Assembly (NCBI GenBank): GCA_965263045.1
Contig: CBDHGK010000041.1
Span: forward strand, 5,580,001 to 5,644,000
DNA: 64,000 nucleotides
From: G963664115 sp965263045
Lineage (GTDB): Bacteria > Acidobacteriota > Terriglobia > 20CM-2-55-15
Direction of reading: 5' to 3'
Both the position numbers and the translations under genes were made by a program. Positions 1 through 9,347 of this stretch are shown in pieces. Below the pieces are notes generated by a model. It was not told the origin of the DNA. It did no database searches and was given only the letters and a program-made list of their open reading frames with translations. The first letter of the stretch is position 1, and each line of letters begins with the position of its first letter.

Positions 1-1
1 C

Positions 2-325
2 GTCCAGCGTCTTCAATCTGGATTCAAGATTCGCAGGGGTACTCGAAAATGGCTGCACCGGCAGGTGTGTAAAGACTATCTGCCGACGGCGATTGTCCGA
101 CGCCCGAAACGGGGCTTCGCAGTGAACGTCGTCGACGACTGGCTCCGGGACTCGGGAGCAGGCGGTGGCATTCTGAGCACAATGAGGGACGACTCTTCGT
201 TTCAGAAATTCATTCGCCCGGGTGCCGTCGATAAGTTACTTCGAAGTCACGTTTCCGGAGAGTCAGACAATCACAAACTGCTGTTTTCGCTCGCTGTCTG
301 TCAACAATGGTTACGAACGGCATAG
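2..325 (+). CDS. Asparagine synthase (glutamine-hydrolysing), C-terminal fragment
   Basis: The gene is cut by the left window edge, leaving the last 107 residues. They contain the end of an asparagine-synthase synthetase domain: a K-W-L-H-R-Q helix, a Y-L-P-T-A-I segment and the R-R-P-K-R-G-F-A-V-N motif that closes the substrate pocket in the AsnB family, followed by a short helical tail. Enzymes of this family use ATP to activate a carboxylate and amidate it. In exopolysaccharide clusters they are thought to amidate sugar acids or amino-acid substituents. A second family member follows 50 bases downstream. The N-terminal glutaminase domain lies outside the window, so its activity cannot be judged. 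Confidence 0.88.
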   Translation, partial: VQRLQSGFKIRRGTRKWLHRQVCKDYLPTAIVRRPKRGFAVNVVDDWLRDSGAGGGILSTMRDDSSFQKFIRPGAVDKLLRSHVSGESDNHKLLFSLAVCQQWLRTA

Positions 326-374
326 TCGTGGAACCTGTTACCGCGTGTCGCGAGCCTGCGAGTTATTGTCAGTC

Positions 375-2243
375 ATGCCAGGAATAGCTGGAATCGTAGC
401 GAAATCCCGAAGAGATCGCTACGAGAGTGATCACGCTTCGATGGTCGCTGCAATGGAGCACGAGACATTCTATTCGAGTGGTGCGTACGCCGATGATCGT
501 CTGAACATCCATCTGGGTTGGGCGGTCCACGAACATTCGTCGTCTGACTGCATGCCGATCAGGAATCCGCGCGGCGATATCGTGATGGCCTTTTATGGGG
601 AAGATTTCTCAAGGCATGCACCCGATCGCGGGCGCGAAAATTCCCGTACCGGTGTCCGTGACCGCGAGTACCTGATCGATCTGTACGAGCAGATGGGCCC
701 GTCATTCCTGCTCGAGTTGAACGGCTGGTTTGCCGGCGTGCTCATTGACCGGAACCTCAATCAGACTCTGCTCTTCAGCGATCGCTATGGAATGCAGAGG
801 ATATATTGTCACGAATCCGACGATGCCGTCTTCTTCTCCTCGGAAGCGAAGTCTCTCCTTCAGGTGCTGCCCCAGGTCCGAAAGCTGAATCCCGAGGCGT
901 TTGGTGAATCTACAGCTTTCGATTGTGTCCTCGGAGATAAGTCGCTGTTCGACGGAGTATCTGTCTTGCCCGGGGGCTCCTGCTGGACGTTCGACGGTTC
1001 GGGCCGGTGCCGGAAGAATCGATACTTCAATCCGGAATCGTTGGAATCCGTCCAGCGCATTCGTCAGGATGAGGTCGTCGATCGCATTCGAACAGGATTT
1101 CTTGACGTCCTGCCGCGCTATCTCGATTCATCCGCGCCGATGGCACTGGCTCTGACTGCGGGTCTTGATTCCCGATTGATCATCGCCGCGGCGGATGGAG
1201 ATCTGGCGGGGTTTCGGTCTTATACGTTCGCCGGAAATCGAGATACGCTCGATGTGCGGCAATCGCAGAAAGTAGCTCGATTCGCGGGTCTGCAGTACCA
1301 GGTACTTCGACTCGAAGACGACTTCTTTGCTGATTTTCCCAAGCTCGCCGATGAGACTGTCTACGTTTCAGACGGAGCCCTTGGCGTCAGCAGAACCCAT
1401 GACACTTACTGCAACCGGGTTGCGAGAAACATCGCTCCAGTGAGGTTGACGGGGCTGTTTGGAAGCGAAGTCCTGCGCCAGGGTCGAATCCTGCCGAGGG
1501 CGCCGAGGATTGATGGTCTGCTGACGCCTGCATTCGATGAACATGTTGCGCAAGCCGAAGGGCGCGTCAGTGCATACCGGGAAGGCCATCCGCTGACGGC
1601 GGTCCTTCACCGTGACATTCCCTGGCGAGTCCAGGGAGTACGTTCGATCGAGCAGTCCCAGGTAGTTGTCCGGTCCCCGTTCATGGACAATGCCCTGGTC
1701 GAGTTGATGTACGCGGTCCCGAACGAGGCCCGCCTCTCTCCAAGGATTCAGATGCAGGTCATCCAAGATTTGAATCCGCGTCTGACCAGAATCATGTCGG
1801 ATCGTGGCCATACCACGTCATGGAATCCCCTGGTTCGGCGTGTGGTGCAGGGTTCTCTCTGGGCGCTCCTGAAAGCCGATTACATGTACTACTGTGATAC
1901 TCCGAACTGGATGCTCAGAAGCGAGCGCGCGATGATGGCTGTGGGTATACCCCGGCTTATGCTGGGCTACCATAAGTTCGAGCACTATCGGCCCTGGTAT
2001 CGCACCCGGCTGTCGGAATATCTCGCAGACACACTGCTCGACAACAGAACGCTTCAACGCCCGTTCTTTGACCGGAGCTTTTTGCGACGTGCGGTCGATG
2101 ACCACGTTGCGGGAAGACGAAATTATCACAATCATCTGACGAAGGCGCTCACGCTGGAACTCACCATGCGGACCCTTATCGAATCGAAGGCGGCGCCTCC
2201 GATTCCGCGGCCGTCATTGCGCCTTAGCGGGGTCAGTGGGTGA
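375..2243 (+). CDS. Asparagine synthase-like protein with degenerate glutaminase site
   Basis: 622 residues. The N-terminal Ntn-hydrolase-like domain begins M-P-G-I-A-G, where active AsnB enzymes have M-C-G-I, so the nucleophilic Cys2 is replaced by Pro. The usual N-G-E loop is also altered (F-Y-G-E), while the S-D-R-Y-G strand near residue 138 is kept. The C-terminal synthetase domain has a PP-loop, T-A-G-L-D-S-R, near residue 260. The expected chemistry is ATP-dependent amide formation with ammonia or an amine, not glutamine hydrolysis. Loss of the Cys is known in beta-lactam synthetases and lasso-peptide cyclases. ATG 375 is chosen because the domain starts there; the reading frame is open further upstream, to 222, but that overlaps the previous gene. 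It lies in the polysaccharide locus after another asparagine synthase. Confidence 0.85.
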   Translation: MPGIAGIVAKSRRDRYESDHASMVAAMEHETFYSSGAYADDRLNIHLGWAVHEHSSSDCMPIRNPRGDIVMAFYGEDFSRHAPDRGRENSRTGVRDREYLIDLYEQMGPSFLLELNGWFAGVLIDRNLNQTLLFSDRYGMQRIYCHESDDAVFFSSEAKSLLQVLPQVRKLNPEAFGESTAFDCVLGDKSLFDGVSVLPGGSCWTFDGSGRCRKNRYFNPESLESVQRIRQDEVVDRIRTGFLDVLPRYLDSSAPMALALTAGLDSRLIIAAADGDLAGFRSYTFAGNRDTLDVRQSQKVARFAGLQYQVLRLEDDFFADFPKLADETVYVSDGALGVSRTHDTYCNRVARNIAPVRLTGLFGSEVLRQGRILPRAPRIDGLLTPAFDEHVAQAEGRVSAYREGHPLTAVLHRDIPWRVQGVRSIEQSQVVVRSPFMDNALVELMYAVPNEARLSPRIQMQVIQDLNPRLTRIMSDRGHTTSWNPLVRRVVQGSLWALLKADYMYYCDTPNWMLRSERAMMAVGIPRLMLGYHKFEHYRPWYRTRLSEYLADTLLDNRTLQRPFFDRSFLRRAVDDHVAGRRNYHNHLTKALTLELTMRTLIESKAAPPIPRPSLRLSGVSG

Positions 2244-2330
2244 GTCTGTGAAAGTGGATTGGGAGACGCTCAGTTCCGGTGCTCAAGGAGCCGTCGGCGG
2301 GGTGGGAGTCCCGGAGGCGCCAATCGTGGA

Positions 2331-3263
2331 ATGCTGCTCGACATGCTGAACGAAACGCTATCCTATGTGCTGATTACGCCCGCGCGCAACGCCGAGGCAT
2401 TGATCGAGCTGACGATCAAATCCGTGGTCCGCCAGACGGTACTGCCCAGCAGGTGGATCATCGTGAACGATGGATCCGTCGATGGTACCGAGGAGATCGT
2501 TCGCAACTACGTTGAGCGATTCTCATGGATCGATTTGTTACAGAGTCCGAAACACAGCGACTACGATTTTTCAGCGAAAGCGCGGTGTTTTAACGCCGCT
2601 CTCGAGAAACTGAAAGATCTTGAGTTCGACGTTGTCGCCAACATTGACTCCGACGTCTCGTTCGAAGAGGACTATTTCGCTTTTCTGTTGAAGAAGCTTG
2701 AACAGCATCCCGAACTCGGGGTCGTAGGCACACCGATGCGGGAGCCGGGGCACGACTCCGTCGACGATGCTCTATTTAATGATACGGATGTCTTTGGTGC
2801 GTGCCAGGTGTTTCGGCGCGGATGCATGGAGGATATTGGCGGATATCTATCACTCAAGCATGGTGGAGTGGACTGGGCAGCGGTACGAATGGCTCGGATG
2901 AAAGGTTGGGAAACCCGCTCTTTTCTTGAAAAGAGGTTCTTACACCACCGAATTATGGGTGCTACGGAGTCCGGTGTGTGGTGGGGGATGTTCAATCACG
3001 GACGCAAGGATTACCGGTTGGGAAACCATCCCGTGTGGCAACTGTTTCGGGCCGCGTATCAGATGACGTGTCGACCTCGGATAATAAAAGGACTGTTCCT
3101 GTTTGCGGGATATGTCTGGGAGTTTGTCGCAGGACCGAAACGCCTTATCCCGAAGGAGCTTGTCCGGTTCCATAGACGCGAGCAACGCGAGCGACTGAGG
3201 TCAATGTTGGGGGCCGCAGTTCCCGACACGATCAGGAAAATCAGGAGGCAAACATCATCATGA
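2331..3263 (+). CDS. Glycosyltransferase family 2
   Basis: 310 residues. The GT-A fold starts almost at the N-terminus with I-T-P-A-R-N-A, followed by V-N-D-G-S-V-D-G-T (nucleotide binding) and the metal-binding acidic motif I-D-S-D-V near residue 103. A later D-W-A-A-V-R-M segment lies where the catalytic base region is expected. It should transfer a sugar from a nucleotide donor to a growing surface-polysaccharide repeat at the cytoplasmic face. No transmembrane helices are obvious. ATG 2331 is preferred because a GGAGG-like site lies about 15 bases upstream and the fold begins directly after it; the open frame extends further upstream. The stop overlaps the next start (ATGA), indicating translational coupling with the methyltransferase. 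Confidence 0.9.
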   Translation: MLLDMLNETLSYVLITPARNAEALIELTIKSVVRQTVLPSRWIIVNDGSVDGTEEIVRNYVERFSWIDLLQSPKHSDYDFSAKARCFNAALEKLKDLEFDVVANIDSDVSFEEDYFAFLLKKLEQHPELGVVGTPMREPGHDSVDDALFNDTDVFGACQVFRRGCMEDIGGYLSLKHGGVDWAAVRMARMKGWETRSFLEKRFLHHRIMGATESGVWWGMFNHGRKDYRLGNHPVWQLFRAAYQMTCRPRIIKGLFLFAGYVWEFVAGPKRLIPKELVRFHRREQRERLRSMLGAAVPDTIRKIRRQTSS

Positions 3264-4138
3264 GCCGCGTGGACATATCGGAGGTCAGAGAGTTCTGGGA
3301 CGCAAATCCCTGCCAAAGCGATCTGTCGGATGAGGCAGACCGCCGGAAGTATTTCGAGGAGATTTCCCGAAACCGGTATCAGGGGAGCAATGTCCATATT
3401 CCGGAAGTCGCTGATTTTGGATCTTTTGCGAACAAAGATGTCCTGGAAATCGGCCTCGGTGTCGGGACGGACGGATTCGAATTTGGGAAAAACGGCGCGC
3501 GGTATCACGGTGTCGATCTAACCCCGGCCTCGGTCGAGCTGGTGCAGGAGCGTTTTCGTCTGTTCGATGTCCCCTGCACGCTCAAGGTTGGAAATGCCGA
3601 AGAGCGAATACCGTTTGAGAACGAATCTTTCGACCATGTCTATAGCTGGGGTGTCCTGCATCATTCGCCAAAAACGGAGGCGATCGTCAAGGAAATCCAC
3701 CGCACCTTGCGGCCGGGCGGCACCTTTACGATCATGCTCTACAACAGGTCATCGATTAACTATCACATTGAGATCATGCTGCTCCGGCGGATCTTCCGCC
3801 TTCTCCTCTACCCGAAGTTCATGCCCCGACTGATGTCAAAGGTGATGGGGTTCGATGAAGGCAAGATGATCGGCCATCACAAGCGTCTTCGAAAAGGAAG
3901 GATCAGCAAAGAGGAATGGCTCAGCATGAATACGGACGGGCCGTACTGTCCGCTGGCCAAGGTTTACAACAGAAACCAGGCTGCCGAATTATTCAGCGCC
4001 TTTACTACACTGAGGCAGGAAGTCTGGGGCATTGATACCGACCACTGGCCTTTCATACGCAGATTGATCTCTGAGCGTTCGGCCCAGAAGATCGGCCGGT
4101 ACTGGGGTTGGCACAGGTTAATTTACGGAACGAAGTAG
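3260..4138 (+). CDS. Class I SAM-dependent methyltransferase
   Basis: 292 residues. The SAM-binding motif I reads V-L-E-I-G-L-G-V-G-T-D near residue 60, followed by the acidic G-V-D-L-T end of strand beta-2. Post-motif elements Y-S-W-G-V-L-H-H-S-P and a T-L-R-P-G-G loop near residue 150 are typical of Methyltransf_11/25 proteins. The C-terminal ~120 residues are basic and may contact the substrate or membrane. Its start overlaps the GT2 stop by four bases, so it probably methylates a sugar or glycan intermediate made by that enzyme. The exact acceptor cannot be read from sequence. Confidence 0.9.
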   Translation: MSRVDISEVREFWDANPCQSDLSDEADRRKYFEEISRNRYQGSNVHIPEVADFGSFANKDVLEIGLGVGTDGFEFGKNGARYHGVDLTPASVELVQERFRLFDVPCTLKVGNAEERIPFENESFDHVYSWGVLHHSPKTEAIVKEIHRTLRPGGTFTIMLYNRSSINYHIEIMLLRRIFRLLLYPKFMPRLMSKVMGFDEGKMIGHHKRLRKGRISKEEWLSMNTDGPYCPLAKVYNRNQAAELFSAFTTLRQEVWGIDTDHWPFIRRLISERSAQKIGRYWGWHRLIYGTK

Positions 4139-4262
4139 ATCCCGGACACCCAGAGTAAACCGGTTCCCTTGGAGAGACCAAAAACTGTATTCATCTGAAG
4201 TATCGATGCGATATCGCGTCCAGTAGAACAGCGCCAGGCTGAGCAGCAAGGGATTAGCGGAC

Positions 4263-5237
4263 ATGAAGAATCGCGGCGAAGTGAGGAGTTTCAAAGACAC
4301 CGTCCACTGGAGAGGAAGGCCGGTGACCGTGGATGCCCTGCAGGTCAACGATCAGACTGTTCACGTGGACGGGCGGTTTATGAATACTGCCGTCCTGCGG
4401 GACAAATGGCAGGAGGATTTGAAGGACCCCGAGACTGCAATCGAGCAACTGAGAAAGAGCGACCTGACGGTTGATGTTCTGCGGTTCTGGCAGCGTATTC
4501 CCGAGAGCGATGCAAAGTTCGCGTACTACCACGAAACACGGCATATCGCAGCCATCCCGGTTACGACACACGAACATTGGTGGACCAAGCAGGTCAACAA
4601 CAAGACCCGCAATATGGTGAGAAAAGCGACGAAGCGTGGCGTAGAAATCCGCGAGGAAGCCCTGAGTGACGATCTGGTCAGGGGTGTCATGGGAATCTAC
4701 AATGAATCCCAGGTGCGACGTGGCAAACCCTTCTGGCACTATGGAAAAAGCTTTGAATCAGTGAAGGCCGGATTATCGAAGGAAGTGGACAGGGCCGTGT
4801 TTGTGACGGCGTACTTCGAAGAAGAGCTGATTGGGTTTATTAAGTTACTGTTGTTGGATCGCTATCCGGGCATCACTCTGATCCTCGACAAGATGTCGCA
4901 TCGCGACAAATCCCCGATGAACGCGCTGATCAGCAAAGCGGTGGAAATCTGCGCGAACAAGCGTATTCCTGCCGTGATCTACACGGTCTGGCGTCGAGCC
5001 GAACATGGTCGCTTCCAGGCAAGCAATGGCTTCGTCAAGAGTCCCGTTCCAGAGTATTTCGTCCCGCTGACTTTCAAGGGGCGGCTGGCTCTGCGCTTGA
5101 ACCTTCACCGCGGGTTGAGAGGCCTGGTATCCGAGGCATTGATGCTGCGTCTATTAAGACTGCGGGCGAAATGGTATGGCCTGAAGTTCGATTCGAAGCC
5201 TTTTTCGTTCAAGCGATTGTCTAAGGCAGAGAAATGA
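4263..5237 (+). CDS. FemAB/GNAT-type acyltransferase
   Basis: 324 residues. The protein has the double-GNAT architecture of FemAB-like and exopolysaccharide-associated acetyltransferases. A basic K-T-R-N-M-V-R-K-A patch near residue 115 corresponds to the conserved R-N-x-I-R-K-A segment, and a second GNAT-like half begins with V-F-V-T-A-Y-F-E-E-E-L-I-G. The expected role is transfer of an aminoacyl or acyl group onto an amino sugar. It overlaps the following sulfotransferase by four bases (ATGA) and so is part of the polysaccharide-modification operon. The 124 bases before it (4139-4262) contain no gene. Confidence 0.75.
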   Translation: MKNRGEVRSFKDTVHWRGRPVTVDALQVNDQTVHVDGRFMNTAVLRDKWQEDLKDPETAIEQLRKSDLTVDVLRFWQRIPESDAKFAYYHETRHIAAIPVTTHEHWWTKQVNNKTRNMVRKATKRGVEIREEALSDDLVRGVMGIYNESQVRRGKPFWHYGKSFESVKAGLSKEVDRAVFVTAYFEEELIGFIKLLLLDRYPGITLILDKMSHRDKSPMNALISKAVEICANKRIPAVIYTVWRRAEHGRFQASNGFVKSPVPEYFVPLTFKGRLALRLNLHRGLRGLVSEALMLRLLRLRAKWYGLKFDSKPFSFKRLSKAEK

Positions 5238-6328
5238 ACATGAATGCCCGATCCAGGCAATCGGCCGGGGTCGAAACGATACCAGGCGAGAAAGCGCCCG
5301 ATAAACCGCTTGTCAGCCGCAATCAGGATGGGGCGTCGTCCATCCGGGACCCGCGGCCCAATGCTGGATCTGGTGAGGCTAATCTCCGACCAAGCGCCGT
5401 TTCACAGGATCGATTTCTCATAATTGGCGGCGCGAGCAAGGCGGGCACTACTTCCGTATTCGAATACCTCTCAGGCCACCCCCAGATATGCGCGTCGACC
5501 GCAAAGGAAACCCGGTTCTTTCTGGATCCGGACTATCCCCTGCCAGCGGCGAAGCAGTATCACCGGAACGGTCCTGAGGAATATCAATCGTTCTTCCTGC
5601 CTCAGGGAGGTGACCGGCAGTCGGACTGGAGACTGGAAGCCACGCCGGACTATCTCTATTCCCGTAACACCTCTGAACTGATCCGCCGGACCTTACCGAA
5701 TGCCCAGTTTGTTTTTATCCTGAGAGAGCCGGTGTCCAGACTTGTGTCGATGTACCGATTCGCCCAGGCGATGAACGCGATTTCATCAACGATGACTTTC
5801 GATGAGTATGTTCACATTCAAATTGACAACAGCGAGTTGTACCCCGTCGGGGCCGAGCATCCTGCCTTTTACGCTTTGCAGCATGGTCGCTACTCAGACT
5901 ATTTGCCGCCGTTTATCGAGAGCTTTGGTAGATCCTCGGTACATGTGTTCTTCTACGACGCCCTGAAGCGTGACGCGCACTCATTCATGACCTCGCTGTG
6001 CAGAGCCGTGGACATCGACCCGGCGTACTTTCAGAATCGCAGCTTTGAAGTGGTCAACCAGAGTCGGGCCGTGCGCAGCCCTCTGGTCCACAGGGCCTAT
6101 GTTGATGCGAAGCAGTCGCTTCGACGGAGTCTTCGCAGCGCAACCCGCATCAGGTACGTATTACGGCAGTTCCGAAAGCGAATTGATTCCACCTACGACA
6201 AGCTGAATATGACCGGGAGCAACACGATTGTGATGTCACCTGCTACGCGACAAGTTCTGAATTCCTATTACAACAAAGAGGCGCGGAGCCTCAGAGACCT
6301 TCTCGGTGTTGACGTGCCGTGGTCCTGA
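5234..6328 (+). CDS. Sulfotransferase (PAPS-dependent), first copy
   Basis: 364 residues. After a ~60-residue disordered N-terminus the catalytic domain starts with the 5'-phosphosulfate loop G-A-S-K-A-G-T-T-S near residue 65 and has the 3'-phosphate motif R-E-P-V-S-R-L-V-S-M-Y near residue 163. These are hallmarks of Sulfotransfer_1/heparan-type O- and N-sulfotransferases, which move sulfate from PAPS to a hydroxyl or amine. H-P-Q-I-C and the K-E-T-R-F-F segment match the family. Coupling with the acyltransferase upstream (ATGA overlap) and a second sulfotransferase downstream indicate action on a polysaccharide. Confidence 0.9.
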   Translation: MNMNARSRQSAGVETIPGEKAPDKPLVSRNQDGASSIRDPRPNAGSGEANLRPSAVSQDRFLIIGGASKAGTTSVFEYLSGHPQICASTAKETRFFLDPDYPLPAAKQYHRNGPEEYQSFFLPQGGDRQSDWRLEATPDYLYSRNTSELIRRTLPNAQFVFILREPVSRLVSMYRFAQAMNAISSTMTFDEYVHIQIDNSELYPVGAEHPAFYALQHGRYSDYLPPFIESFGRSSVHVFFYDALKRDAHSFMTSLCRAVDIDPAYFQNRSFEVVNQSRAVRSPLVHRAYVDAKQSLRRSLRSATRIRYVLRQFRKRIDSTYDKLNMTGSNTIVMSPATRQVLNSYYNKEARSLRDLLGVDVPWS

Positions 6329-6541
6329 GGAATTAACTGGAGATAATCGACGGTTGAAACGGTGGTGCCCCGTTCTCGGTACGCTTGATCAGGCAGCATT
6401 ATTTGACGGCATGCTAGCTCACCCGGTCAGTCAAAAATTGTCCAAGTTGTCTCTACAGCTCCTGAACATCATACCCATGCGAATGGCATACACCATATTT
6501 AGCGGCCTCGGAAGTCCGAGCCGTCCCGTGGAGAGTTTCTC

Positions 6542-7528
6542 TTGAAGAGCCCTATTTTCATCGTCGGCCCCCATCGCAGTGGGAGCACCTTGTGGCACAA
6601 TCTGGTCGCCATGTCTCCGGGCATTTTCAGGTTGGCCGAACCTCGGTTCCTCACGCGGTCGGGGCAGAAGGATTTCAGGTACTTTCTGAAATCGCATGCG
6701 GCCGAACTGAACAACGACGAAGGTGTCGACACAGTCGTCGAACGATGCTTCGCGAACAAGGGTTACCCGGGTTTGGAGGGAGCGTTCTGGAGGTTCGGAC
6801 GGGTTAAAGCCGCTGCGGATCCTGCTCTCCACAAAGCTGTCGCTGAGAAGATCAAGACATCAGACCGGAGTGTGGGGGCTATTTGCAGAATCTTTATCGA
6901 AGAGATCACTCGATTCAGCGGCCATGAGCGTGCATGCGTCAAATTCCCTGTGGATTCGGAACATATCCCGGAACTGATCCGATGGTTTCCTGACTGCAGA
7001 GTCATTCACATCACCCGGGATCCAAGAGCCCTGGCGATGTCCAAGTCCAATGATCCCTCGGGAACCGCTTTGAAGATCTTAGGGCATCCCCGACTGGCCT
7101 GGGTCATTCGCAAGTTTGCCGCCTGGCATGTTATCCGCCAGTATCGCCGGAGCGCAATCCTGCACAGCACATGCAGCGGCCTTCCTTCATATCGTCTGTT
7201 TCGATATGAGGACCTTCTTGCAGAGCCCAAACGAGTGCTTCAGGAACTCTGTGAGTTTGCCGAAATCGAATTTGTCCCCGAGATGTTAGAGCCCGAGAAG
7301 GGTCAACACGATCATCAACCCTCCAGCCTGACGGGCAAACAACAGAAGTCCTTTGATCCCCGAGCGGCCATCCGCTGGATGAGTGTCATATCCCGGTTTG
7401 ATCGCTGGTTAATTTCGAGTTTTACGCGAACGAGCATGACGCGGTTGGGCTACGATCCGCGATCACATCCCATATTCGACAGCGTGCGTTCCGAGCCGAA
7501 TAAGACTTCGGTTCAGGGCGCCACTTAG
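6542..7528 (+). CDS. Sulfotransferase family protein, second copy
   Basis: 328 residues. The PAPS 5'-binding loop F-I-V-G-P-H-R-S-G-S-T-L lies at residues 5-16 and the 3'-phosphate motif R-D-P-R-A-L-A-M-S near residue 159. The start is a TTG at 6542, preceded by GGAGAG seven bases upstream; no ATG lies in frame near it and the fold begins at once, which supports TTG. It is distinct in sequence from the copy at 5234, so it probably sulfates a different position or glycan. The 213 bases between the two copies contain a 44-codon open frame (ATG 6411) that overlaps this start and could be a leader peptide, but nothing else supports it. Confidence 0.87.
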   Translation: MKSPIFIVGPHRSGSTLWHNLVAMSPGIFRLAEPRFLTRSGQKDFRYFLKSHAAELNNDEGVDTVVERCFANKGYPGLEGAFWRFGRVKAAADPALHKAVAEKIKTSDRSVGAICRIFIEEITRFSGHERACVKFPVDSEHIPELIRWFPDCRVIHITRDPRALAMSKSNDPSGTALKILGHPRLAWVIRKFAAWHVIRQYRRSAILHSTCSGLPSYRLFRYEDLLAEPKRVLQELCEFAEIEFVPEMLEPEKGQHDHQPSSLTGKQQKSFDPRAAIRWMSVISRFDRWLISSFTRTSMTRLGYDPRSHPIFDSVRSEPNKTSVQGAT

Positions 7529-7677
7529 CGTGTCGTCTGGCCCCAGCATCCTGCGCCAGCTATGAATCTTATCGCCAGGGTCATTGCCTGCCGGGTGCGG
7601 TCTGGAGGGTGCCTTGCCTGCACCGAGGTCACACTTTTCACAAGGCCGTGCGGTCAGAGCGATTCATTGTCAGTGCT

Positions 7678-9105
7678 ATGAAAGAAGAACGAATCCACAC
7701 GTTGATCCTGGGGGCAGGTCCGTCCGGCCTGGCTGCCGCATACACCCTGGCCCGTGCAGGCTGCAAGCCGGTCATGATCGAGCGGTCCAAGTTTGCAGGT
7801 GGATTGATGCGGTCTATCCACCACGGCGATTTCATAATGGATGTCGGAAGAAAGGAATTGTACAACCGCCTCGCGAAGATCGACGACTTCTGGGGCGATC
7901 TGCTGGGAGAGGACTATCGCCCCTACCCCCATCGCGGCGGCGTCCTCTACGAGGGGCGCATTGTTGACGCGCTGCCGAACTACCAGGGTTTTCGTCGGGG
8001 AATGCCATGGAGCATGTTGGTGCGCATCGGCTTGGACTTCTTCTGGTGGCGGATGCGACCTCAGTCGCATGCGAGCAGGAACCTTGAAGAACAGTTCTAC
8101 CGCCAACGCGGTCGGCTGATGACGCGCGTATTCTCCCAGGGTTTCCATGAGAAGCTTTCCGGCCAGAGTTGGGCCGACATCTCGGTTGAAGAATCGGAAA
8201 CGAACAACAGCGGCCCGGGTCTGTTTTCGACCCTCAGAGAGGCCTTGGAGCGCGCGTTTTCCAGGACCGAACCGAACACCTTTGAGGGCGCCTGGCGACA
8301 TCCGTTAAAAGGAACCGGCCAGATCTGCGAATTGTTGGAGCAAGGTGCCGTCGATAGTGGCGGTCGATTCGAGTATCAATCCCAGATAACGGGCGTCGAG
8401 GCCAGCGAAACGAAGTTTCAGGCAGTCACCGTGGAAACCCAGACCGATACGATCCGATTCATTCCCGAACATGTCATTACCAGCATCCCAATTAATTTCC
8501 TGGTTGCATTGCTGGAACCCGATCGAAACCATGGAACAACACCAACGCAGGCACCTTTGAAGAAGAACACGGTTGTACTGGTATATCTCTTCCTGGATGA
8601 ACCTCCGAGGTTTCCACAGACCTACCTGCACGTGACGAGTCCAGAGACAAGGATTGGCAGGATTACGAACTATTCCGCCTATGGCGGCGCGATGGTACCC
8701 GATGGGAAGACGTGCTTGTGCTGCGAGCTGTACTGTTTTGGTGACGACAGCCTGCTCGCTTTGGAGAATCAGGAGATTGCCGACTTGGTACTGAGGGATT
8801 GCGCGGACGCGAAACTGGTGGATTCGACGCGAAGCTTCGATTCCCTTGTACTTCGATTTCCCGGTGCGGACGCGTCTCAGAACAAGGACAACTGGATGAA
8901 CCTGGAGCGGCTGAAGATGCAGAAACAGCTGGAACCGTACCAGAACGTTTATTCCACCAACCGAACGGAGCTGGATCTGGCCACGCTGGCCGGAATAGAG
9001 GCGGCCGAGGCCATCATTTCAGGAAATCGGACCGATTTTGATCGGAGATTCGATCCAGCCGAACTTGAGATTCGAAGCGAATCCAAGGCATTTGCGTTCA
9101 CCTAA
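7678..9105 (+). CDS. FAD-dependent amine oxidoreductase / UDP-galactopyranose mutase-like protein
   Basis: 475 residues. The Rossmann dinucleotide motif L-G-A-G-P-S-G-L-A-A-A starts at residue 11, followed by a G-G-L-M-R-S stretch typical of the amine-oxidase and protoporphyrinogen-oxidase superfamily. No membrane anchor is seen. In polysaccharide clusters these flavoproteins oxidise or rearrange sugar intermediates (UGM is a relative), but the substrate here is not deducible. ATG 7678 is chosen because the FAD motif follows directly; the frame stays open 69 bases upstream. The reading frame is intact and the length normal. Confidence 0.8.
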   Translation: MKEERIHTLILGAGPSGLAAAYTLARAGCKPVMIERSKFAGGLMRSIHHGDFIMDVGRKELYNRLAKIDDFWGDLLGEDYRPYPHRGGVLYEGRIVDALPNYQGFRRGMPWSMLVRIGLDFFWWRMRPQSHASRNLEEQFYRQRGRLMTRVFSQGFHEKLSGQSWADISVEESETNNSGPGLFSTLREALERAFSRTEPNTFEGAWRHPLKGTGQICELLEQGAVDSGGRFEYQSQITGVEASETKFQAVTVETQTDTIRFIPEHVITSIPINFLVALLEPDRNHGTTPTQAPLKKNTVVLVYLFLDEPPRFPQTYLHVTSPETRIGRITNYSAYGGAMVPDGKTCLCCELYCFGDDSLLALENQEIADLVLRDCADAKLVDSTRSFDSLVLRFPGADASQNKDNWMNLERLKMQKQLEPYQNVYSTNRTELDLATLAGIEAAEAIISGNRTDFDRRFDPAELEIRSESKAFAFT

Positions 9106-9347
9106 GCCGTCCTATTGATCTCCTCCAGGAAGCGGCCTTGGCCGGACCGCCGCCGACGCATAAAATCCGGTGGATCGGATTGCTCGCGTGGAAAGGGAAT
9201 TGACCCGGCTGTTGCGTCTTTGAAAGTTCCGCGCCAGGTTCCCGACCGCCGCCCTGTGCCCTCACCTCCTGCTGGATCGGTCACAATTCCAGAACGCACA
9301 TTCAACCGCAGGCGACACGCCTAAAGAATCCTAAAAAAAACTTCCTG

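Noticed and set aside
6411..6545. 44-codon open frame overlapping the start of the second sulfotransferase
   Set aside because: No domain, no ribosome site that fits; mentioned only as a possible leader.
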